This document shows positions 1 to 10,719 of a DNA stretch of 64,000 nucleotides, piece by piece; positions within the stretch are counted from its first letter, which is position 1, and every line of letters begins with the position of its first letter. A program made the translations under genes and the position numbers. Source of the DNA: Pyronema omphalodes (taxonomy: Eukaryota; Ascomycota; Pezizomycetes; Pezizales; Pyronemataceae); assembly GCA_024516155.1 (NCBI GenBank), contig JAJJXM010000028.1, forward strand, positions 310,001-374,000, read 5' to 3'. The notes beneath the pieces are model-generated. The model was not told the origin of the DNA, did not search any database, and saw nothing but the letters and a program-made list of their open reading frames with translations.

Positions 1-1
1 G

Positions 2-157
2 ACAACCACAAATGGCCGACACACGTCTACCTTGTCCGGCTCTGGTAGCGGCACGCAAAATTTCGCCGAATCTGCCGTGCTTCCTACGCTTTCTCCGAGC
101 GCCGCTGCATTGAATAGAACATACCATATATTCACGGGGAATGGGTTGAACGTTTAG
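2..157 (+). CDS. Possible 3' end of a gene entering from the left (partial)
   Basis: The second reading frame is open from the left edge to a TAG at 155-157 and gives about 51 residues rich in Ser, Thr, Gly and Ala (for example LSGSGSGTQNF), ending FTGNGLNV. Base composition here is more GC-rich than the AT-rich DNA that follows, which suggests exon sequence. There is no start in the window and no recognised domain. A Ser/Thr-rich tail is common in fungal cell-surface and regulatory proteins, but no function can be given. It could also be a chance open frame. Confidence 0.35.
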   Translation, partial: TTTNGRHTSTLSGSGSGTQNFAESAVLPTLSPSAAALNRTYHIFTGNGLNV

Positions 158-784
158 CTCACATCGGGGGTCCTTAAACGGATAACCCCCTCTTCATTGC
201 CGTTCAAGACAACCCCCTAAGATATGATAATATGTAGTGGTGTAGTAAACCAGTGCTATCATGCACTAAAGAATAACGAAGGTATCCAACAAAGCTAATA
301 TTCTCGTAACAGAGCTTGCCAGTGCATAGCTTACAAATAACAAAACGAGAGACCGAATACTTATGAATATGTAAACAATCCCAATGAACCAATCCGGTAA
401 CAGAAAAAGAAGACCTCAAAGGAAACAGAACATAAAGTAACATATAGTGCTTCATGCTTTGCTATGAACATATGCCGTAAAAGACCTACAGATACGTAGG
501 TATGCCATAAAAGAAAAATAAGTATGATAAGTAATGTAAATCCCGAGAATATGAAAACATCATGAAAATGAAATGGTATCCCAAATCTCCCCCTTAGGTC
601 CGTCATTGCCGTACTCTTCGTCTCTCCCATATCCTTTGAATGTCGTCCCCTACCATACGCCCCATGACGTAACCCATTGCCCTAGGTTTCGTATTCCCAT
701 CCATCCCATTCGTGCCCCACCTGTAGAAACCGACACCCCACACCCACATCCGACGCCTTAGACTTCACGTTGAGCATCGGCCAT
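158..784. other. Intergenic DNA, no gene seen
   Basis: This is AT-rich DNA between the left-edge partial frame and the stop of the Nrd1-like gene. Short open frames on the minus strand (204-455, 361-630) lack splice signals, codon bias and any recognisable motif. The last 150 bases are C-rich and probably belong to the 3' flank of the Nrd1-like gene. Confidence 0.5.
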
Positions 785-2624
785 CTAAGCCCAATACCCA
801 CTCAAGTCAGCGCCTCCATCAGTATGATCCGCAGTTTCATCCGCCCAGCTCTGTAAATCCTCCTCCATATCCTCCTCCTGAGTTTCCGTAGTTTCTGATC
901 CCCCCTGAAACTCGACATCCTGTAATTCTTCCCCACCATCTTCCGCAAAGGCCATATCACCCGAAAAAACATCAAACCTATTTCTCCCTCTAATATCCTC
1001 TGAAACTCTTCTATATTTCTCTTGCTTCCCATAATAATTGCCCCCCTGATCAGGTAATGGCTGGGCACAATCATCGATACCGAATTCAATTTTGCAACCC
1101 TTATAAGCAGCCCGTGATCGTAAGCAGGTACGGGCAAATAATGCGGCACAGACGGAGTTGAGATTACAGATGATTTCAGATGGAGAGGTGCGGATTAGTT
1201 TCTCGATACGGAGGTTAGCAATGTGGTCCAAGTCGTCACGAAGGCGCTGGTCTGTGATAGAGGGAGAGACTTTGCGGAGACGTAATACGCGGCTGGCTCC
1301 GTCGTTTTGAATTTGGCGGAGGACATTGCGGAGGATTGTGAATTGACGCGAGGGCTCACGGTAGCGAATTTCGACCTGGAGAAGAAGAAGGAAGGCGTCA
1401 GTATAGGCTTATTCTGTTGACTGGTGGTAGATATTCAGGTCTTCAAGCCGGTCTTGAAGATGTAGAGAATAAGGGGAAAAAGGAACTTACACGTCTTCCC
1501 AACACCACCACTCCATTGCGTTTCGCCCACCTAAGATAGTTATCCGCATCCTCAGGATTAACAAAGCTAACACTAGCACAATGATCCTGATTCTTCATCC
1601 AAACATCCACAAGCGGACCACCTTTCACGACGGCCACCAAATCCGCATAAGTCGCATCCTTGGGTAGATTACAAAAGAAGAGAGTTCTTCTAGCCTTGCT
1701 TTCCACCACTTGTCCATCGTTTCCATTATGATTTGCATGGGAGTTGGCATGAGCGGTAGAATGGTGGTTGTTCGTATATCCATACCCATGACCCCCTGCA
1801 GCATGGCGGCTAGACGATTCCCGCTCCGGGGAAGGATAAGAATCCGCAGCACGGTGAGCATGCGAGCCATTTCCGTAGATATGACCATCTCCACGGGTTC
1901 CGTGAATTCCATTCCCCTGCTTCCCGTCGTAGGAGCCGTTGGTAGATGCATTAGGATCCTTGGCTGTGCGAATTGTTGTACGAGTAGGTGTGGCAAAGAG
2001 TGGGGTGCTCTCTGAACGTGGGGTTGGAGGAAGCTGGGGAGATAACGGGGGGTTGGCGGCTGCAGCGGCTGCAAGTCCGGTGGTTATCAGGATCTGTGAC
2101 GGTTAGCTGCGTGCGGGATGGTTAAGGACTTTGAAGCCTGGTGAACTTCGCGATCGTAGCTCGTGTAGCTCGTGTAGCTCAGGAGTACAGAGCTTCTAGT
2201 GGAGTTCTAGCTTACCTGAAGGTTCTCCTCCGTCACGCCGCCATTGAGTAGCGTGTTACGAAGCGCGTCTAGTGTGACCATTAGTAAATTTGGGAGTTCC
2301 ACCATAATCTGTAGTGATGGAGGTAGGTGAGAGCAGGGCGGATAACTCACGATACTCGTTATAGCAAGTTCTCAACGATTCGTATTCCTCCTTTGTGACT
2401 AAGACGGTGTCATGGTCGTAGCTGACTTCGTAATCCTAATGTTTTTCCCTCGTATGTAAGCTATATCCTGACCGTGTAAAAATACCCTCCCTCTCAGGGT
2501 CTTGGTTATGTAGGAAGCTTAGAACACCAACATTTCCGTTTCCGGTGACCGTTGCCATAGCAGCAAAAGAGTCTTCGTATCGTGAGTTGACAGTGGTATT
2601 GGTTGGATGATAGTTAGACGGCAT
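785..2624 (-). CDS. Nrd1-like RNA-recognition-motif (RRM) RNA-binding protein, five exons
   Basis: Reads leftwards from ATG at 2624-2622. Exons 2624-2486, 2425-2351, 2268-2216, 2093-1491 and 1375-785 keep one frame and give 486 residues. The N-terminal part holds YDHDTVLV and a short helix-like stretch, ALRNTLLNGGVTEENLQ. A Gly/His/Asn/Ser-rich linker follows (about residues 90-225), then an RRM starting RRTLFFCNLPKDATYADL with an RNP1-like HCASVSFVN and the phrase LRWAKRNGVVVLGRRV. After the last intron come VEIRYREPSRQF and a second structured region (DHIANLRIEKLIR) before an acidic C-terminus. This order resembles the fungal negative regulator of differentiation Nrd1/Msa1 family, which binds mRNA and represses sexual differentiation in fission yeast. 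The family call is from memory. Junction 1/2 is the least certain; junction 2/3 uses a good TACTAAT branch site. A G19/C19 tract lies about 50 bp upstream of the ATG. Confidence 0.8.
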
Positions 2625-2673
2625 TTTGGGGGAAGAAGTTTGCTTGCTCTTGGATGAATGTCGAGGGAGTGGC

Positions 2674-2692
2674 GGGGGGGGGGGGGGGGGGG
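2674..2692. repeat. Homopolymer G19 upstream of the Nrd1-like gene
   Basis: Nineteen consecutive G on the plus strand (C19 on the gene's strand), 50 bp upstream of the start codon at 2624, so it lies in the promoter or 5' leader. It is one of about eleven G/C tracts of 12 or more in the window. Confidence 0.95.
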
Positions 2693-5600
2693 CGATCGAT
2701 TACGATTCCCACCCCTCCAGGGGAGAAGTTCAGCTTGTTGAAGGCCTCCCCTCCCAGCGGGAGCCTATCAAAGACATCCCTTACCAAAGGTCTGCAAAGA
2801 TCTATCATAGGACTGTTCGACACCCAACCAGCTGGCTTCCCTGGCCACCGCCTGCAGTGAATCCATAAAATGTCTATGGTGGATGACACCATAAACCGAC
2901 CGGAGGGGCCAAAATGGGACAACTTTTGGTCGCCATGACAGGGATGCGACAGGGATAAAACCGGTGCCGAGTGACACTCGGTGATTCGGATTTTTTCTCA
3001 TACTAGGTAACCACGGTAACCACGGTAACCAGGCCGCTATGTACCCCTGCTTGAATTGATGACATAATAATTGCTTAGCGCGGAATGACCATGCCCCGAG
3101 CTATCCGTGAGCTTAGTCATGGCATGTAACCAATCAAATGTGATTTCATGCTGCATCTTGGCACATCTTGGCGTGCCAAGCACTGGGACAACTTTTTCCC
3201 GCCCATACAAAATACAGGGGTTTTTAACACACTTCAGCTCATTCATCTCTGCCGCAAATTAATTTTCGGCCGCGGAGAATTATTTTTCACGAGCGCTATT
3301 TTCATCCTCCGCGGATTAAATTCCCATTTACGTTGTTGTGGTGGTGTTGAAGCTCGCTGAAGTTTGATGTCAATTTTCGTTCGTGCGCGGTGCATTTATC
3401 GTGTCATCCACCATACATATCAAACATGCATATGCACTCGAGATACCCAGGCAGCTTGTGCCAAGAAGTGTTGGCAAGCAATAGCGTGCAAGGATCCCTG
3501 CAGCGGGTACGATGATCTTCAAACCGGACGACCTAGTAAAGGAGCTTGGCATAACTAGATGATACACATTGGGGCAAGCTCTCTACGCCAAAAAGACCGG
3601 ACAATCACCGGTGGCTCGCTTATGAAGCTTAGCGAGCTTAAGGTTCGAGCTCAAATCTGGGTTCATCAGAACCTTAGGTCTGCCTACAGTGAAATGATCC
3701 TACAATGTCGACTACATATATATTTAAAAGTGCAAGCCCCTTACGGTAGAAGAAAATATGAGACATAATTCCCAGCCTACGATAACGAAGTGCGGGGTAA
3801 GAGATTGTGCAAAAAACCGACAGGTTGACGTTTCTGCACGTGCCTTTGTATGGTGTAGCGGAAACTGGAAACTGGAAACTCAGCACATGCGTGTTTGGAG
3901 AGGTGTGCTTTCAGCACAGCCAGCCGGGTTACACGACCTTGTAATTTAGCGCGCGTCAGAGCAAGACCCTTGGGGAAACGGACCAAAGTGACTCTGGATA
4001 AGATCTGGTTAAGTGGCTGGCTGGCTGGCTGGCTGGGCATTTCCGGAACCATGGGTATGATGATGTATGTATACTGGGTCAGAAAATAAGCTTATTTGTG
4101 AGATAGTTGATGGATAAGTCATCCAGATATGTAAGGCGGATCACGAGATAAGAGCATACAGAAATGAATAACATGCCTGAATGCAAAAGCACGCATAAAT
4201 GAATAGCTCATACGGATTAACTGCAAAAAATTGAGGAGGATTGGATAATAAGCGGTTTGCGATCGAGACGTATGGGTGAGTGGGTGTGAGGAGAAGTGCT
4301 GAGTGTCGGGAGACGTGCGCCCGCAGAGGTGCGCACAGCAAGCATTCTCAGCCACGGATAGGCGTTAGTAATTTTTGAATTTGTTTGTATGGGTAATATA
4401 AATTTTTTGGTTAATAAGGAACTTGTCAGGTTTTGAATGGGCATTGTAGACCTTTGCTCAGTATCAGAGCAGGAGTACATAGAGCTGTATTGCATCATCT
4501 TAAGCTACGCGCCTAATCGGCGGATATGTAGATGAATTTTCTTCCTTACACTTTGACCCATTACCCGCCCGCAGACGCGCACCACCGCGGAAGCCGAAAC
4601 CGAAAATTGGGAGGACTCCCGCTAGCCTGGGTAGACATTGGCCGAAAGGTCCGTTAAAAATGTATTCGAACTTCCTATACCCGAGATAGTGCAATATAGG
4701 AGAGTAAAAGTGTGTATGTCATCATAATCTATGGGGCTCCAATTTCCCATTTTTTTGTCTTCACTGGTAGTGGTGAAAGATCCCAACGTATTTTAAACGT
4801 ATTCTACATGAGGGAGCTTTTAACTGAAACTATTTAATACGGTAAAAAGTATATCGAGCTGGAAGGTAGACATATCGAGATGGAGGAGTGTAGCAATGCT
4901 TTTTTGTTGAGGGCACGAGCAAGCTAGCAGTGAGTAACTGGAAAGTGGAAAAGGATTATCGGACAAAGGTATCATAGACTACGATTAGACCGCATTTTTG
5001 CCGTTTCCTGTAGCATGGTAATTAATAAGGCTAGTACATGATGGGATGAGTACAGGCGAAAACCATGGCAATGATGCGCGGCCCGAGAATAGCTCCTCAG
5101 TATTACTACTAACTGCGGCCCGCCTCACAATAAACGTGTGCCGGCCGATTGTGTCGGAGTAATAGCATCATACCTTCCATCATTCGGGCATGCACTGTCG
5201 AGTATTTAACCCCCCTTTTCGCCCGTACTTTTGCTTTTATCCCCCAGTCCATGTAATTTGCATCCACCTCCACTCACTATTCTGCTTTTCTATTTCCCTT
5301 TCCGGCATAATTAACTTCAACTTTATGCGCTTTTTATACATTAAATAGCAGAATCTGCTGCTCTATACCGCTACTGAGTTGTCCTTCGAACGTTTGGTCC
5401 ATTTCTATTGATCTGATAATGACTTCTATTTTGTTGCAGAAATTTCATTGTGTCACCTGTCTCCCTCCACCGGGTTTAAATTCCCAACCGGCACACTCCT
5501 TTACACTTGATACCTCGATGCTTAGGAATTGCTTGTTTACTTTTTGCAGTTATAGCGTTGGTTGAAAGATGGTTTTGTTAACACTCGGAATTTACAGAAA

Positions 5601-5949
5601 TTACCCCACTACAATCGAATGGCGCATCTGTCCCAAGAAGCAGCCATCACAGTTGTCGTAGTAACTAGCCCGGCTCCCAATTACGCCCCTACGTCTCCAG
5701 AATAACAAATGCATTGGCAACACACCAACCAGCTACCACCCCGCGCAGAGGGGAAGTGCTACGGTTATATGAGAAACATCGGAATCGCTCCCATATAACA
5801 TATGCACCGCTATACGGATTCTATCTTGGGTATGTCCCAAAACTTTACCAAAATTCGCCGGTTGCTAATATTATCAGCATGTTTAGATAGAGTCATGAAG
5901 GGTGTGCTTCTTGTCGTACCCTATTACCGTACTAAAACTAGATAGGATA
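2693..5949. other. Gene-poor intergenic stretch
   Basis: No gene I can support. Local features: three copies of GGTAACCAC near 3007-3032, GCTG repeats near 4017-4034, and an AT-rich stretch with pyrimidine-rich blocks at 5200-5340. Open frames are all below about 105 codons and lack usable splice sites or recognisable domains. A diverged or fast-evolving gene cannot be excluded. Confidence 0.5.
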
Positions 5950-7395
5950 TAACCAGATGATGTTGCATTACGCAGGTTCAATACCAAGTAGTGGTTGCTG
6001 GTAGAATCTGCACTCAGCTCGAGATATAGAGCAATGAAAAATAAATTATCAAACAACATAACGCCTGCATACATCAAGAAGAAGTGGCAGCTATTCTGAT
6101 TCTATCTTTGAAAGCGCCCCCTAGGCTTGCGCAGGTCAAGGGTCCACAGATAGGTCAGTACTTATTCTCTACTTTGACTGTTGGGTTACTAAAATTTCCA
6201 CGGGTTCTACATAGAGTCAAGAACGAGGATATAGCTTCACTAAAGTATCCTCTAATAATACTAGCAATTGTTCAATACAGCACTACCAGCAGCTTCTGCA
6301 TCACATGCATCCAGTTTCAAGATGTCGACACTTGAAGAATCTGCACAGCTCGGCTAGAGATCATCAGAGAGAAACGAAAGACAAATGTTTTATCGCCAAC
6401 CTTAATACACCATAAGACTGCTGCAGCAGTTCTTGTAAAAGCTTTGTCATCTCTGAATACCGGTATGTAATTCAACAACAATGGCTGCCACGCCGCGCAG
6501 GTCCAATTTCAAGACACCATTGTTTGAAAGAGGACCTGCACTCAGCTCGAGATTGACATAGAGCACCGAAAAAAAAAACTGTTCCCAACAGACACAGAAT
6601 CAGCGGATCATAATTAAGCACCAGCCTCCTAAACCAATATTGGTACCGCATCACGCAGATTCAATTTCAATGGGCCCCGACTTGAAGAATCTGCACTCAG
6701 CTCGAGATATAGAGCAATGAAAAACAAATCTTTTCCCTTTCCTGGACAACCGTCCAGTTACCTCCACTATAGTCGATTTCTATAATTTACACCCCGGAAT
6801 ATAGTCTTTCTGGATACTCGACTAGTCACTGTCATTATCGGCGGATAAAATACTGGTTATTTTCAGTACCGATCACTACCAAAGCCAACCTACGGCACAG
6901 CAGCAAGTCCAACAATAGCAGTGGTCCGGAACACAGCATTATCATCACCGTCGTTACGCTGCATTAAAAAGATGGCCACATATTGCGCAGGTTCTTTAAG
7001 AGGTGACTGCTTGGGAATCAGCACTCAGCTCGAGATCGTCATAGAGCAACAAAAAAAAATACATATATTTATATTTCGGATCCAACCCGTTGGGTCCAAA
7101 ATAATTCCGACAATACAAGACAACAACTTCGGAAAAACCTCGGCCATAAATCTTTCTTCAATATATATATTATCAGTCACCAACTTAATTAATTTTTAAT
7201 TTTTAATCATTAATATAAAACCACGAGCGATTCCATACTCCTACTATGCCCACCTCCTCCAGGCTTCAGCTCATCAAGATCAAAATCAAAATCATTCGAC
7301 ATATTGGGATAATGGACAACACCTTTCGATTCACTGGCATCCATCTTTCAGGTTCATCGCTCAGCTCAAGTCAGCCAGCGCTGAGAAATAAAGTC
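5950..7395. repeat. Degenerate array of at least six related ~90-110 bp units
   Basis: Units lie near 5950-6045, 6285-6390, 6481-6590, 6640-6735, 6965-7060 and 7330-7395, all in the same orientation. Shared blocks in order: a CGCAG|GTTCAA-like block, a variable 20-30 nt, GAATCTGCACTCAGCTCGAG, a short variable loop, ATAGAGCAA, then an A-rich run. Units 1 and 4 have GCTC-N8-GAGC and units 3 and 5 have GCTC-N12-GAGC, so a 4-bp stem is kept while loop length changes. On the minus strand several units read as LYLELSADS...LKLNLR-like peptides, but stops and frameshifts interrupt units 2 and 5. It may be a decayed coding repeat, a structured-RNA family or a promoter-type repeat. No known element was recognised. 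Confidence 0.7.
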
Positions 7396-7664
7396 GGATC
7401 CAGGAACTCCGTTGGATAAGACTGAGACTATCACCCACCGTTTGGATCTGGAAGGATATCAATAAGAAAGTGAATTCGATCAAGTATGTATTTACTTTCC
7501 TTGCTTTTTTTTCCAGTTTTTGTTTGAATGCAATGCAATGAAACATCGAGGTGAAAGTATAAATGTGTGCCGGATTAAATGGGGACCGAACAATGATGAT
7601 AGTAAAACAGGTCAGTTCTCCATCTCATCCTGTAAATTTATTTTGATAACTCCAGGAGCTGCTG

Positions 7665-7854
7665 GTGGTAGTGGTAGTGGTAGTGGTAGTGGTAGTGGTA
7701 GTGGTAGTGGTAGTGGTAGTGGTAGTGGTAGTGGTAGTGGTAGTGGTAGTGGTAGTGGTAGTGGTAGTGGTAGTGGTAGTGGTAGTGGTAGTGGTAGTGG
7801 TAGTGGTAGTGGTAGTGGTAGTGGTAGTGGTAGTGGTAGTAGTAGTAGTAGTGG
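7665..7854. repeat. (GGTAGT)n hexanucleotide satellite
   Basis: About 30 nearly perfect copies of GGTAGT, ending in AGT triplets. It is open in several frames (poly-Ser-Gly or poly-Val) only because the repeat lacks stops. There is no sign that it is translated. Confidence 0.95.
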
Positions 7855-8442
7855 CGGTGATATGCTACCTGAGTAAAACACTTCGTATTATCTTCAGGAA
7901 TTTCACAGCTGTATACTGGTGAATACTCGATATGCTATGTAAAAGTTTAATATCTATTATAATATATTGTTTATCTATCCATCTATAACTTCCAATTTAT
8001 CTTGACCTGATTACATCAACTTTACCTCAACCCCATGCCATTGCCATACCATACCTTCTCATCACAGTGACATTCCATAATCCATAACCCCTTCACCAGT
8101 GTTACAAGACTAAACCACCCCAATCATCCAGCGAACGTCCAGCAAACACTAAACTCCTCTTCTCGTGCATCTTATACCCCCAATATCTATCTATCTACCT
8201 TCTTAACCCAATAAACCCCATTTAAACCATTTAAACCATTCAAACCATAACATATACAGCAACTTAGCTCCGTCGGTTCTGCTCTGCTACCTTTTACTTC
8301 CGAAATTTTGTAGATTTTGTAGATTTTGTTTTCTCCCTGCATGTGCCATGGACCTTTTAGGCCTCGAGCGGTCAGTGCATGATTCAAGAAATAATAATTG
8401 AAGCTTGATATTTCTTGGAGTATCTTTTTGGTGCTTAGTAGT

Positions 8443-8459
8443 GGGGGGGGGGGGGGGGG
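8443..8459. repeat. Homopolymer G17
   Basis: Seventeen G on the plus strand, 14 bp before a 15-bp minisatellite begins. No gene is adjacent. Confidence 0.95.
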
Positions 8460-8472
8460 TTGATGTACAAGG

Positions 8473-8575
8473 GTGCTGGATTCCGTGGGTGCTGGATTCA
8501 TGAGTGCTGGATTCATGAGTGCTGGATTCGTGGGTGCTGGATTCATGGGTGCTGGATTCATGAGTGCTGGATTCT
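8473..8575. repeat. 15-bp minisatellite, GTGCTGGATTCATGA-type
   Basis: Seven tandem copies with small variants (TTCGTGG, TTCATGG, TTCATGA). The period of 15 keeps a reading frame, so apparent poly-MNPA or poly-HESST peptides appear on the minus strand. These are repeat shadows. Confidence 0.9.
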
Positions 8576-8840
8576 GTAAATTCCATGGATAATTAGCAGC
8601 CTTTGGAGGTTACTTAGGTTACTTAGGTTTCATGGGTTACTTAGGTTTCAATTTCACGGAATCCAGATATTCTGTAGACATTGTATTCTGCTTAAGTTTT
8701 TGTCTGCGTAAACCCGTGTTAACCGTGTAAACCCGTGTAAACCGTGTAAAATCCACGATATCAGTCATATTACTTCTCTTTATTCCTCGCCGGGAGGTTG
8801 TAACTTGTAGGAGATATCGACGGGGGTGGGAATATTTTAT

Positions 8841-8998
8841 GGGGGATTGGGGGATTGGGGGATTGGGGGATTGGGGGATTGGGGGATTGGGGGATTGGGG
8901 GATTGGGGGATTGGGGGATTGGGGGATTGGGGGATTGGGGGATTGGGGGATTGGGGGATTGGGGGATTGGGGGATTGGGGGATTGGGGGATTGGGGGT
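8841..8998. repeat. 8-bp minisatellite (GGGGGATT)n
   Basis: About 19 virtually identical copies, followed by four degenerate TGGGTTG copies and a short GGTTGATTC run. The G5 blocks at 8-bp spacing on one strand would be able to form G-quadruplex structures. Confidence 0.95.
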
Positions 8999-9089
8999 TG
9001 TGGGTTGTGGGTTGTGGGTTTATGGGTTTGTGGATTCGGTTGATTCGGTTGATTCGGTTGATGCTGTAGCCTGTGAGGGAATCGGAGGT

Positions 9090-9150
9090 GTCAGAAATAT
9101 CAGAAATATCAGAAGCATCAGAAATATCAGAAGCATCAGAAATATCAGAA
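9090..9150. repeat. 9-bp minisatellite CAGAAATAT / CAGAAGCAT
   Basis: About six copies of a nonamer alternating between AAATAT and AAGCAT endings. The minus frame reads SDASDISDIS. A similar SDIS peptide repeat occurs in the real ORF at 57640-58209, which may be coincidence. Confidence 0.85.
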
Positions 9151-9489
9151 TTCCAAGATATGTCCAAGGGCTTTAAGGCCGCTGTAGTTGTAACTTGTAA
9201 GTAGCTCATCTTATTCGACTCCTCCTTCCCACCACCCTCCTTCCCGCCATAATGCCCAACCACACCCTCCTTCCCACCATAATCCCCAACCACATCCGCC
9301 ACCCAGCGCTTTCCCTTCCCTTTAGCAGCAGCATACCGGAACTACCACCAGACTCACAGACTCACCCCCAGAACCAGAGGGGGGCGTGGGTGATGGTGAT
9401 GGTGGGGTTTATTCTATTTTTGTTTCTATTCTGATAAGAGCTACAGATTGTCTGATAGGGGGGGCGGGTGGGGGGTTAGTAGATTTTTG

Positions 9490-9705
9490 TTAGTAGATTT
9501 TTGTTAGTAAATTTTGATTTTATTTTTGATTTTATTTTTGTTTTTATTTTTGTTTTTATTTTTGTTTTTATTTTTGTTTTTATTTTTATTTTTGTTTTTA
9601 TTTTTGTTTTTATTTTTGATTTTATTTTTGATTTTATTTTTGATTTTGATTTTGATTTTGATTTTATTTTTGATTTTGATTTTATTTTTGATTTTATTGT
9701 GGTTT
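9490..9705. repeat. T-rich repeat, TTTTTATTTTTG / TTTTGATT type
   Basis: Tandem T-rich units with interspersed A and G for about 215 bp. The plus strand is open in two frames (FDFIF or LFLFL) purely through composition. Confidence 0.9.
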
Positions 9706-9789
9706 ATTGCGGTTTGGTTTAGTAGTATGATGGAAGAGTTGATTAGAGAGCGGGAGGTTCAATATGAATGAATGCATAAACCAGGACTG

Positions 9790-10000
9790 CGGATGGTGTC
9801 AATGGTGTAAATGGTGTAAATGGTAAATGGTATGACTGGTGTAAATGGTGTAAATGGTGGATATGGTGTAAATGGTGTAAATGGTGTCAATGGTGTCAAT
9901 GGTGTCAATGGTGTCAATGGTGTAAATGGTAAATGGTGTCAATGGTGTCAATGGTGTAAATCGTAAATGGTGTCAATGGTGTCAATGGTGTGGGTGTGGG
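9790..10000. repeat. 9-bp minisatellite GGTGTAAAT / GGTGTCAAT
   Basis: About 22 copies mixing two nonamer variants with some shorter GGTAAAT units, then GGTGTGGGT copies. It has no coding signal. Confidence 0.92.
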
Positions 10001-10719
10001 TGTGGGTGTGGTTAACCACCAATGACTCCCGATGACTCCTGATACCGTATAAAGTAAAGTAAAGTAAAACAAACAGCTGCACTCAGAAGACCTATCAAGA
10101 GCCGGGGGTTTCACAAAATAAATAAATACAAAGCACCTCCGTATTTGATATCATCCCAGAAGCCATAGCCATAGCCATAGCAAGAACAAAAGCCATAGAA
10201 AGAACAAAAGCCAGGGTTTTGACACAATAGATAATGTAGGATGTATCTAATCTAATCTAATCTCTTCAATAGCCTATCACTCTTCACTCTTGCAAACAAC
10301 AAAAAGTCCCGAAGTTAAAATATAGACGCGGACCATCGATTTCAGTGTAGTGTATCTCCGTCCAATTCACGTTCAAGGTCAAGTGTTCAAGTTCAAAGTC
10401 AAGGTTAAGTTTAAGTTCAAGTTCAAGCATGTACGCAGTGAATTTATTTCCTACCCACATGCGCCACAAGCGCCACATCCATCGCCTCCACTCCCCTCCC
10501 CCCAAAAAAGAAATCAACGTAACTTTGGTCAACATGAAACGAAAATAAATATCCCAGCTTGACAATATCCAATGATTCATTAATTCATGTCTATTTTCTG
10601 ATCTCCTCACTTCTCATCTCTTCGATCCACTTCGCTTCGCTTCGATCCGCTTCGCTTCGCTTTGCTTCGCTCCGCTTCACTTCTCTATAACTCGCTAAAC
10701 TTTTGAAAGCAAAAACCTC
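10001..10719. other. 3' flank of the zuotin gene with short repeats
   Basis: Holds AGCCATAGCCATAG-type repeats (10142-10225), TCTAA repeats (10240-10262), a GTTCAAG/GTTAAG hexamer run (10370-10430) and TTCGCTTCGC repeats (10621-10690), then the 3' untranslated region of the minus-strand zuotin gene. No gene seen. Confidence 0.6.

Noticed and set aside
7520..7922. Frames of (GS)n and (V)n and (PL)n
   Set aside because: Artefacts of the GGTAGT satellite.
8473..8575. CRISPR-like direct repeats
   Set aside because: The copies are 15 bp with no spacers and the genome is fungal. It is a minisatellite.
8637..9302. 221-codon minus-strand frame
   Set aside because: Its middle is the GGGGGATT array and its ends are other short repeats. 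It has no gene-like codon use.
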